Assembly: GCA_016714785.1 (NCBI GenBank)
Contig: JADKCC010000028.1
Location: 1 to 64,000, forward strand
Length of the DNA: 64,000 bases
Direction: 5' to 3'
Origin: Saprospiraceae bacterium
GTDB taxonomy: Bacteria; Bacteroidota; Bacteroidia; Chitinophagales; Saprospiraceae
The notes beneath the pieces are model-generated. The model was not told where the DNA came from. It did no database searches and worked only from the letters and a program-made list of their open reading frames with translations. Position numbers and translations under genes: made by a program. Positions 55,772 to 64,000 of this stretch are shown here, piece after piece. Positions within the stretch are counted from its first letter, which is position 1, and every line of letters starts with the position of its first letter.

Positions 55772-57407
55772 CTCCTTGTGTTTTAGCTTTGATAGATTCT
55801 ATTTCTTTTTTCAATTCGATGATATATAGTGTAAGCTCTTCTATTTTTTCCATCATTATTTTTTGGGTTGCTCCTAATTGTTGTCCGTTTGTTTCCATTT
55901 CCTGAGCATTGGGTACTCCGGGAAGGTGACGATGTGTCTTGATGTATTGCTCAACATCTTTTAGGTTACGAAGACTGTAATCATCTGCAAATACATAGTC
56001 AGGCCAGTTGGCTGCTTCTACAATGACTTCTTGGCTTCTAATAGTGCCTTTTACACTTAGCTTATGTGAAGGAAACAAAGTACCAACTCCTATATTTCCA
56101 CTATTAATATCCATAACTAATCCATGATTGTTAATAGGGAAACTGTAAAATCCAATCAAATCATCGCTAAACATGCCTACATAACCTCTGTGTTCAGTAT
56201 TTGCTGCATTTGTAAATTCTATACCACTATATAACCCATTGGTAGAGCCCGAAAATAATATTCTGCCTCTATATATCTCTAGTTTTCTGCTAGGCGTATA
56301 TTCGGTACCTATACCAATATTACCACCATAAGGATTGAGTATAATATGTGAAGCTGATGTTCCTGATAATGGAAATGGTTTAGGTTTCTGAGCTTGGATA
56401 CTAGACTCGTCCATAACCATATAATAACCATTAGTATTATTTTCTGAAATCAAATTTCCACCAGAGGTTAAATAACCATTAATTCCTGGAACCATTGAAG
56501 AATTTTTAATTCTGGTTGTGCCATTTACTTCAAGTTTGTGAAAAGGATCGCTGGTACCTATGCCAATATTTCCTAGCCCAGGTAAATCATTTAATAATAT
56601 ATGAGAATCGTTTTTTCCACTCCTGATGTAGGTGTTTTCGCTTGCACCATAATTAAAGTGAGACATAAAATTGGTGCCTCTGATTCCCAATACACCTTGG
56701 CTTCCACCATTGATATCTGCAAGGCCAACTTCTAGTGTGTGAGTTGGTGCACCATTTCCCATGATACCTATTCCTGTTCTTTGATAATTTGTCCCAATGT
56801 AATTATTGGAGGGAAATCCATGTTTAAATTCTGCCACTGTATTTCCAAAACTTTTTATGATTACCGGTTTATTATCTGTAGTACCAATAAAGTTTTGATT
56901 TTCATCTGTATTGGAATTTCCTGTAAGATGCCAAGAAGGAGCATTTGATGTTGATGAGCTGTTATAATTTTTGACTACCCATTTTTGGAGTATGCCATCA
57001 TACAATATGGTGATACTTCCTTTAGAATAAATTTCCAGGTTTTCACCTGTACCTGTAATTATTTGTTCAGTTAGGATTGCATTAGCATCAGCGTTAATTA
57101 CTGACATTAGATAATCTGTGTTGTTAAGCAGCAATATCATTCTTCCATCATTTGCTACGGTGAGCCCTGATAATGAGAAGTTTGAAACAGGTCCGGATAT
57201 TCTGAAATTTGAAAATGCATTGGAATTTATATTGACACTCAGATTTGCTCCATCCGATAAGGTCAAATCTGAAGACCTCAAAGAAAAATCTCCGTTTAGA
57301 TCAAGTGCACTTTCTGGGGTCATTGTATTAATGCCAACATTCTGCGCAAATGAGGAATTTGTAGCAAATAAAATTAGAAGTGATAAATAATAAAATCTTT
57401 GTATCAT
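55761..57407 (-). CDS. Secreted tail-fibre-like protein with C-terminal coiled coil
   Basis: A 548-residue protein from ATG 57407 with a signal peptide ('LILFATNSSFAQ'). Repeats of the form 'NIGIGTSDPFHKLEVNG', '...GNIGVGTLFPSHKLSVKG' and 'GINTMTPESALDLNG' recur along it, as in trimeric fibre proteins. The C-terminus 'LKDVEQYIKTHRHLPGVPN' plus a 35-residue coiled coil is the common ending of Bacteroidota tail-fibre/endosialidase-chaperone-like proteins. It overlaps the propeller gene by 11 nt, so the two are co-expressed and may form one surface structure (inference). Confidence 0.78.
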   Translation of the reverse strand: MIQRFYYLSLLILFATNSSFAQNVGINTMTPESALDLNGDFSLRSSDLTLSDGANLSVNINSNAFSNFRISGPVSNFSLSGLTVANDGRMILLLNNTDYLMSVINADANAILTEQIITGTGENLEIYSKGSITILYDGILQKWVVKNYNSSSTSNAPSWHLTGNSNTDENQNFIGTTDNKPVIIKSFGNTVAEFKHGFPSNNYIGTNYQRTGIGIMGNGAPTHTLEVGLADINGGSQGVLGIRGTNFMSHFNYGASENTYIRSGKNDSHILLNDLPGLGNIGIGTSDPFHKLEVNGTTRIKNSSMVPGINGYLTSGGNLISENNTNGYYMVMDESSIQAQKPKPFPLSGTSASHIILNPYGGNIGIGTEYTPSRKLEIYRGRILFSGSTNGLYSGIEFTNAANTEHRGYVGMFSDDLIGFYSFPINNHGLVMDINSGNIGVGTLFPSHKLSVKGTIRSQEVIVEAANWPDYVFADDYSLRNLKDVEQYIKTHRHLPGVPNAQEMETNGQQLGATQKIMMEKIEELTLYIIELKKEIESIKAKTQGDEK

Positions 57408-57425
57408 GTGTATCAGAATTTTGAC

Positions 57426-57454
57426 CAAAGATATTCGTTTAAGATAATATCAAA
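57426..57454 (-). promoter_or_regulatory. Promoter of the fibre-propeller operon
   Basis: On the minus strand TTTG (57454-57451) is followed after 17 nt by TATCTTTG (57433-57426). Transcription should begin near 57420, which supports ATG 57407 and excludes a start at 57428. Confidence 0.6.
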
Positions 57455-57686
57455 ATAGTTGGGTTTGTGTTTGACATTTATAGGTTTGTATTTGGGGATT
57501 TACATTGAACTATAAAGTATATCGATTGCTTCTTACCCAAATCAAAATATTAGAAACATATGGTTTTGGGAGTTCCTATTGCTTGAAAGTTGGTGAAATA
57601 TTGACAAAAACACTTGATTTTGCAGCTTATCTAAATTTTTACAATCCTTTTAAGTAATTTGTACCCTAAATATCTAACACGATCAA

Positions 57687-60166
57687 ATGAAAACCCAATT
57701 TAGAGGCCTGGATGACCATGAAGTATCCACAAATAGGGCAAAGTATGGAGCTAACATCTTTGACGAAAGTTTGGACAATAAATGGTATCATATTTTTATG
57801 GTATCTTATCTGAACCTATGTTTTTGCTATTATTGTCTGCTGCTTTGATCTATTTTGTTGTAGGTGAGACCAATGAAGCCATCATCATGATTTTGGCTAT
57901 ATTTTTTGTATCCAGTATATCTTTGTATCAAGAAAACAAAAGTAGTAATGCTGTAGATTCGCTGAGAAAGATAGGTAATCCAAAAGTTAGAGCCATCCGT
58001 GATGGAATAGAAAAAGAAATCAGCAACGAAGAACTTGTGGTAGGTGATATAATTTTGCTTGAAGATGGTAAAATAGTTCCTGCGGATGCTAAGATTATAC
58101 AAAGCAATGACTTTTCTGTGAATGAAAGTTTGCTCACAGGTGAATCTATCCCTGTTTTTAAGTCTATAAATATTGAAGAAGATCAAATCAAAAGTGGAAC
58201 TATCGTAGTTTCTGGGGCTTGTATATGTGAAGTCACACAAGTCGGAAAAGATACAGAAATTGGAAAAATTGGCGAATCTTTATCAAATATTGGCCATCAA
58301 AAAACACCGCTTCAAAAACAGATTGCTAACTTTACCAAAACGATGGTAGTTTTTGGAGTCTTTGCATTTATTTTGGTTTGTGTATTGAATTACTTAAGTA
58401 ATGGAGATTGGGTCAAGAGTTTATTGAAAGGTTTAACACTTGCGATGTCTGTTATTCCTGAAGAGATTCCAGTTGCATTTAGCACATTTATGGCTTTGGG
58501 TGCTTACCATCTTTATTGTAAAGGTGTGATAGCCAAAAGTCCTTACACAGTTGAGACCTTAGGAGCGGCAACAGTAATTTGTACTGACAAAACAGGAACT
58601 TTGACTGAAAATAAAATGCAAATTGCTACCATTTATGATTTGGAGAATGATCAAATGTTTGATTATAGGAAAAATGCCATCACTTATACCGAAGTTTTGG
58701 CTTACGCGATGTGGTCATCTGAGGTCACTCCTTTTGATCCTATGGAGATATCTATTCATCAAGCTTATGGTGAAGTGGCTAAAGATGATTTACGCGACGA
58801 GTTCACTATGTTTAAGGAATATCCGCTCAGTGGTACTCCGCCCATTATGACACATATATTCTATAATAAAAATTCGGATACATTTGTAGTTGCAGTAAAA
58901 GGCAGTGTAGAAGGTGTCTTAAAACAATGCAATCTTGCAGAGTCGGCACAACAAAAAGTACTGCAAAATAGCAATCTAATGGCTGAACAAGGTCTTAGAG
59001 TCTTAGGTGTTGGTCGAGGTACATCAAAGAAGCCACCTTTTGCTAAAGCACAACAAGAATTTTTATTTGAGTTTTTAGGATTAATTGGATTTTATGATCC
59101 TCCCAAAGCCAATATAGCCAGTGTTTTGAATCAATTTTATGATGCAGGTATCAAAGTGAAAATGGTCACAGGAGATTTTGCAGCAACTGCTTTAGCCATT
59201 GCAGAGCAAGTAGGTATGCAAAATGCAAGTATGGCAATAAATGGTACTGAAATTATGACTATGTCGCAAGATGAATTAGTCAAAGTTGTCTCCAAAATTA
59301 ATGTATTTGCTAGGATGTTTCCCGAAGCCAAACTGAAACTCATAGATGCACTAAAAGCCAACAATGAGATAGTAGCTATGACAGGTGATGGCGTCAATGA
59401 TGCACCGGCACTTAAGGCTGCACATATTGGTATTGCTATGGGACAAAACGGCAGTGATGTAGCAAAGGGTGCTGCTTCTTTGATATTGATGGATGATGAT
59501 TTGTCTTGGATGGTCGATGCAGTCGCTTTAGGCAGACGTATTTACGAAAATCTCAAGAAGGCGATTATGTACATCATTTCCATACACATACCGATCATTT
59601 TGATTGTTGTTTTACCTTTGGTATTTGCATGGTCTTTCACGGATATTTTTTCTCCAGTTCATGTTATTTTTTTAGAATTGATTATGGGCCCAACTTGCTC
59701 AATCATCTTCGAGAATGAGCCAATAGAATCTAATTCCATGCAGAAAGCACCTAGAAAGATGACAACTAATTTATTTGCATTCAAAGAATTAATGATGAGC
59801 TTAATTCAAGGGATGACTATCACATTGGCTTGTTTAGGTTTGGGCTATTACTTCATTCAAATCGGTGCAAGGGAAACCACAGTGCGTACCATAATTTTTA
59901 CTACATTAATATTTAGCAATATTTTGCTGACTCTTGTCAACAGATCAATGTCTTATCCTTTTTGGATTACCATCAGGTATAGAAATAGATTAATTCCTAT
60001 GATTATTCTCATTTCTATTATATTTCTAATGTTATCCATCTATCTTCCAACTTTGCAAAACATATTTAGATTTGAAGCTTTATCAGCAAAAGATTTGTTT
60101 ATTTGTTTTGTTACCGCAATGATAGGTGTAATGTGGGTGGAAATAAATAAAATAAAACCACGATAA
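57687..60166 (+). pseudogene. P-type cation-transporting ATPase, N-terminal one-base shift
   Basis: The main frame (57782-60166) encodes a P2-type ATPase: actuator motif 'LLTGESIPVFK', M4 'VIPEEIPVAFST' with the PEEIP ion site, phosphorylation site 'CTDKTGTLTENK', hinge 'MTGDGVNDAPALKAAHIGI' and C-terminal helices. The true start is probably ATG 57687, giving 'MKTQFRGLDDHEVSTNRAKYG', the cation-ATPase N-domain; this frame joins the main one only if one T is added to the T5 run at 57793-57797. Type II (Ca2+/Mn2+-like) transport is likely. Probably intact in the cell, with a homopolymer read error. Confidence 0.85.
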
Positions 60167-60559
60167 AGGCATTTTCTGAAGAATTGGACATATACAATAC
60201 GGAGTCCACTCCCAAAAGCTAAAAATGATGGAATGTAATTAAAACTCCAAGACTCTAATGGTTGTAAAGTATTGATTATTAACTATATGGCATTTGGATT
60301 ATTTTGTGTCTTTGTGGCAAAATTATACTTTTTGGAGGTATTAGAATAAATAAAGTTACCAAGCGTTCCACCATTTTGTGTGATACATTTTTGCTATGTT
60401 TTTGAAATGGCTATCGTTTTTATGGGGATCTTAAATTTTTAAGAATCATTTAACTAATTATTATGTACTTTCGGGCTTGAATTTGCATCTTAATGACAAC
60501 ATCATGAAATGTTTATGGTGTATTATACGTTTAAGATTTTAGATTTAATTCAAATATTA
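60167..60559. other. Intergenic region, nothing clear
   Basis: AT-rich. A 'tttgtgtctttgtggcaaaa' word common in Bacteroidota spacers is present near 60303. No ORF, RNA gene or strong terminator was seen. Confidence 0.4.
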
Positions 60560-63500
60560 ATGAAAACCATCATCACCACTTTAGCTATTCTCATGGGAAT
60601 AATCACGACTGGACCGTCAGACAAACAATTTGATTTTAATAAAGCCTGGGCACAGGTTGAAAAATTTATCAGTGAAGGCTTACCTCAGTCTGCACTAGAA
60701 AAAGTGGAAGAAATCCATAACCAAGCTATCGTCGAAAAAAATAACCCACAATTGGTCAAAAGTATCATATACATTGCTAGATTGTCTATCAATACGGATG
60801 AAAAGGGTATAGAAAATTCTATTGAGCGATTTCAGAAAGTCATCCAAACTACTCAAGCCCCTGTAAAACAAATCACGGCAAGTTATTTGGCTGAATTATA
60901 TCAAAGGTATTTTGATAACTATAGATATGAGATATCTCAACGTTCAGAAGTAATTGGAGATCAAGGAGTTGATTTTCGTACTTGGACGACACAACAGTTT
61001 TTAAGAACAATAGAGCAATGGTACTTATCGTCATTGGAAGATAAAAAAGCCGTTAATAATGATTTGAGTGAGTATGATATCATCTTAAATAAATATGACC
61101 AAGAAGCTAAGATATTCAAACCTACACTATATGAAGTATTGGCCGATAGAGCTTTCAGTTATTTTCAAAATTATGATAGTTATTCCAATGAAAATGTTGA
61201 AAGTTTTCAAATAGATCAGTATGCTTATTTTGATATTGGGAAAAAATTTGTAAATACAAAATTAAAGACTGAAGATATTCATGCTGTTAAGTTTAAACTT
61301 TTGAAACTTTATCAGGAAATCATTGCTAAACAAATCGAAAACAATAACCAATTTGCTATTGCGCAATATGACTTGTCTAGGTTGCAATATGTATATCAAA
61401 ATGCGACCTTAGAAAATAAGGAATCACACTATATAAATAGTCTTACAAACTTATCCAAAGAACATAGTAATATAGCGTATTACTCGGAGATTTCTGCTGT
61501 TTTGGCTACACAATTAAAAGGTGTAGCTTCAGATTCTTTGGCTAACGTTAAGGCCATCAAGGTATGTGAAGATGCCATCAAAAAATATCCCAAATCTATA
61601 GGAGCTGCTCAATGTCAAAACATAATTAATGACATCAAAAAGCCAACGATTCAGTTATTTGGAGAGCAAGTTTATCCTTCCAAGCACGCGCTATTATTTG
61701 CTTTAGATTACAATAATGTGCCACAAGTGAGTATTAGTGTTGTAAAATTGGGCAAGGATTTTAAGGATTTCAATCAAAGGAATCAAGAAGACATCATTAA
61801 CTTTCTCACTAAGGCTAAAAAGCTAAAGGAGCAATTTCTGACCCTAAAAGCAAGTCCATCTTATCAGGCTCAACGACAAGAGTTTTCTTTTGAGCCACTT
61901 GGCTTTGGACAATATGCGCTGTTGGTTCAGTCTAAAGAACAAGCTATCAAACAGTACATTATATTTCATCTTTCCGATCTTTCTTATGTATCCTATCTAG
62001 CTGATGGTAAGAGAACATTTATAGTGTCCGATAGAGTTTCAGGACTACCGATAAAAGATGTAAATTTGACTTTTTATCATCAAAATTACAACCCTGGTAA
62101 CCGAAAGTATGACTTTGTGAAAAGTGGAGAATACTTAACTAATGGTAAAGGGAAAGCAGTGGTCGCTGATTTGATGGAGCGTAATTTCAAAGTTATTTTA
62201 ACAAAAAATAAAGACGTACTTGACCTTAACCAATACCATTACAACTATTTACGTAGTGAAAATCAAGAGTACAAATTTGCAGAATTTTATACTGACCGCT
62301 CCATCTATAGGCCTGGGCAAGTTGTTTATTTCAAAGCTATATTATTAAAAAATGATACTAAGCAGATTCCGTCTTTGCTAAAAGGAGAAAGAGTTGATGT
62401 AATATTTAGAGATGCCAATTATCAAGAAATATCTAAGATAAATCTTACATCTAATGATTTTGGAAGTGTCAATGGTAGTTTTACCATTCCTTCAGACAAA
62501 TTGAATGGAAACTTTACGATCGAAATACAATCTAAAAGTGGAATCAATGGTCAGAAAAATATTCAGGTTGAAGAGTACAAACGTCCTACTTTTGAAGTAG
62601 AAATAGATCCATTAGTAGGTGAGTATAAGCTCAATGATAAAATTGAAATTAAGGGTACGGCACAAACTCTCGCTGGCACAACTGTGGATGGTGCTGAAGT
62701 GACTTACAAGATCGTCCGAACCGCTAGATTTCCTAATTGGGGCTGGTGGTGGCGTATGCCTTATAACAGCACGGAATTTATAGTGTCACAAGGGAAGGTC
62801 ATTTCTGATATTGATGGAAAATATCAGTTTGATTTTGAAGCGATTCCTGATTTGACTGTAGCTAAAATTGACAACCCAATATTCTCTTATAACATCCAGG
62901 TCGATGTGACTGACCAACGAGGTGAGACTAGATCTGCCACATCAACCGTAGCTGTCGGTTACACTGCGTTTTCTTTATCTTCTAATCTGCAAGGTGAGCA
63001 GGATCTTGTTGACATAAAACCACTTAAAATTTTTGCAAATGCTACAAATGGGCAATCTTTAACTTCCAAAGGCAGTTTTAAGTTTTTGCAGTTGAAAGAA
63101 CCAACCAATGTACAGATTAAAAAATATTGGGACGGTAAAATTCATTTTCCATTATCCGCTACGATAGGTAAGAAATCATTTCCCCAATATCCTAGGGCAG
63201 CAGAAAATGATTTTACTACTTGGGCCGTAGAAAAAAATGTATTATCCGGAGATTTTACTACTAATGATTCTCTGCCAATAGCCTATAAATTGGTAGCAGG
63301 AGTGTATAGATTGGAATTATCAGCGAAAGATAAGTATGGAAATGAAGTACTTGCTACACAATATGTAGTAGTGACCGATTTTAGTAAAGATGTATTTCCA
63401 AAGTCAGACTTCCTTTTTGTAAAAACCAACCAAAGCAAAATGGAGCCAGGTCAGAAATTGGAGATAATTCTTGGTGCAGCTGAAAAACCTATCCAAGCAT

Positions 63501-64000
63501 TGGTGATCATCGAAAAAGATGGACAAATCCTTATGGAAGAAATAAAAAAAATTGACAAAAAAGGGAGTATTACTTTACCGATATCGGAAGCCCATCGTGG
63601 TGGATTTAATGTAAAAGTGGCTTACACCATTCAAAACCGAACTTTCGATAAATCTTTTGCTATAAACGTGCCATGGACAAATAAAGAGTTATCTATCCAA
63701 TACGAAACTTTTAGAGATAAAACGTTGCCTGGAAGTCAGGAAGAATATCGAATTAAGATATCAGGTACTAACAAGGATAAAGTTGCGGCTGAAATGGTAT
63801 CTGCCATGTATGATGCATCTTTGGATCAGTTTATAGGCCATGAATGGAGACATAGTTTTTATCCAAATTCCTATGCACAAATTTCTTTAGAAGTCCCTGG
63901 TTTTCATCTGGTAACAGGCAATTACTTCCATTATGGAAATAAAGATTATTCTGATATTAAAGACTTACTTCTGCCAGCTTTAATACCTTTGATAGTATAT
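60560..64000 (+). CDS. Alpha-2-macroglobulin family protein (5' part)
   Basis: Open from ATG 60560 to the window edge (1147 codons, no stop). A signal peptide-like N-terminus (about residues 1-20) is followed by a helical, TPR-like region to about residue 370, then MG domains: the MG2 hallmark 'YTDRSIYRPGQVVYFKA' near residue 580 and MG3/MG4 with 'VEEYKRPTFEVEIDP' and 'GTAQTLAGTTVDGAEVTYKI'. Bacterial alpha-2-macroglobulins trap or sense proteases in the periplasm; the thioester (CxEQ) and receptor domains would lie beyond 64000, so their presence is unknown. The long helical front is a Bacteroidota-type extension. Confidence 0.88.
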   Translation, partial: MKTIITTLAILMGIITTGPSDKQFDFNKAWAQVEKFISEGLPQSALEKVEEIHNQAIVEKNNPQLVKSIIYIARLSINTDEKGIENSIERFQKVIQTTQAPVKQITASYLAELYQRYFDNYRYEISQRSEVIGDQGVDFRTWTTQQFLRTIEQWYLSSLEDKKAVNNDLSEYDIILNKYDQEAKIFKPTLYEVLADRAFSYFQNYDSYSNENVESFQIDQYAYFDIGKKFVNTKLKTEDIHAVKFKLLKLYQEIIAKQIENNNQFAIAQYDLSRLQYVYQNATLENKESHYINSLTNLSKEHSNIAYYSEISAVLATQLKGVASDSLANVKAIKVCEDAIKKYPKSIGAAQCQNIINDIKKPTIQLFGEQVYPSKHALLFALDYNNVPQVSISVVKLGKDFKDFNQRNQEDIINFLTKAKKLKEQFLTLKASPSYQAQRQEFSFEPLGFGQYALLVQSKEQAIKQYIIFHLSDLSYVSYLADGKRTFIVSDRVSGLPIKDVNLTFYHQNYNPGNRKYDFVKSGEYLTNGKGKAVVADLMERNFKVILTKNKDVLDLNQYHYNYLRSENQEYKFAEFYTDRSIYRPGQVVYFKAILLKNDTKQIPSLLKGERVDVIFRDANYQEISKINLTSNDFGSVNGSFTIPSDKLNGNFTIEIQSKSGINGQKNIQVEEYKRPTFEVEIDPLVGEYKLNDKIEIKGTAQTLAGTTVDGAEVTYKIVRTARFPNWGWWWRMPYNSTEFIVSQGKVISDIDGKYQFDFEAIPDLTVAKIDNPIFSYNIQVDVTDQRGETRSATSTVAVGYTAFSLSSNLQGEQDLVDIKPLKIFANATNGQSLTSKGSFKFLQLKEPTNVQIKKYWDGKIHFPLSATIGKKSFPQYPRAAENDFTTWAVEKNVLSGDFTTNDSLPIAYKLVAGVYRLELSAKDKYGNEVLATQYVVVTDFSKDVFPKSDFLFVKTNQSKMEPGQKLEIILGAAEKPIQALVIIEKDGQILMEEIKKIDKKGSITLPISEAHRGGFNVKVAYTIQNRTFDKSFAINVPWTNKELSIQYETFRDKTLPGSQEEYRIKISGTNKDKVAAEMVSAMYDASLDQFIGHEWRHSFYPNSYAQISLEVPGFHLVTGNYFHYGNKDYSDIKDLLLPALIPLIVY

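Overview
The window looks like the chromosome of a member of Bacteroidota, probably near Saprospiria (lineage inferred). Reasons: SprB-type adhesin repeats; promoters of the TAnnTTTG (-7) type; a division/cell-wall (dcw) cluster in the usual Bacteroidota order without murF; a MraY with an extra periplasmic-side insert; many lipoproteins; and AT-rich intergenic DNA. It also resembles a long-read assembly. Several conserved genes, including groES, are broken by single-base shifts, some of them clearly in homopolymers, so most 'broken' genes here may be sequence errors and not true pseudogenes.

Layout. 1-1.7 kb: 3' part of a large secreted SprB-repeat protein, frame-disrupted. 1.8-3.9 kb: a dense field of intergenic repeats (a 57-nt hairpin element, ~134-bp composites, a ~245-bp tandem triplication and G-poor tracts). 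4.15-6.0 kb: a frame-disrupted TPR sensor histidine kinase. 6.4-9.0 kb: an ExbB-ExbD-ExbD-TonB/TolA-like energy-transduction operon. 9.9-14.5 kb: small envelope proteins, a TlpA-type thioredoxin lipoprotein and a short-chain dehydrogenase. 15.1-31.1 kb: dcw cluster mraZ-rsmH-ftsL-ftsI(PASTA)-murE-mraY-murD-ftsW-murG-murC-ftsQ-ftsA-ftsZ. It is preceded by a 10-bp-periodic TGGGA array that looks like the MraZ operator, interrupted by a hairpin between murE and mraY, and closed by a terminator after ftsZ. 

31.4-46.4 kb: mixed housekeeping genes: lipoproteins, YgiQ radical SAM protein, OmpH/Skp-like chaperone, beta-propeller lipoprotein, malic enzyme-phosphotransacetylase fusion, AspT/YidE-type transporter, ndk, nrnA, FKBP isomerase, prfB with its programmed +1 frameshift, a glyoxalase-fold protein and an orphan antitoxin-like ORF. 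47-57 kb: outer-membrane protein, Uma2 nuclease-fold protein, DUF2750 protein, a methyltransferase-TPR protein (frameshifted), groES-groEL, and a two-gene operon for a BNR/propeller secreted protein and a tail-fibre-like coiled-coil protein. 57.7-64 kb: a P-type cation ATPase and the first 1147 codons of an alpha-2-macroglobulin family protein running off the window.

The main connected system is cell-wall growth and division: MurE, MurD and MurC build the UDP-MurNAc-peptide, MraY and MurG make lipid II, FtsW and FtsI polymerise and crosslink it, and FtsL, FtsQ, FtsA and FtsZ form the divisome. I found no CRISPR array, rRNA, tRNA or intact insertion sequence, and no convincing undescribed multi-gene system. 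The best leads are the MraZ operator, the repeat field, the 40-bp degenerate tandem array at 37.1 kb and the hairpin element inside the dcw cluster.
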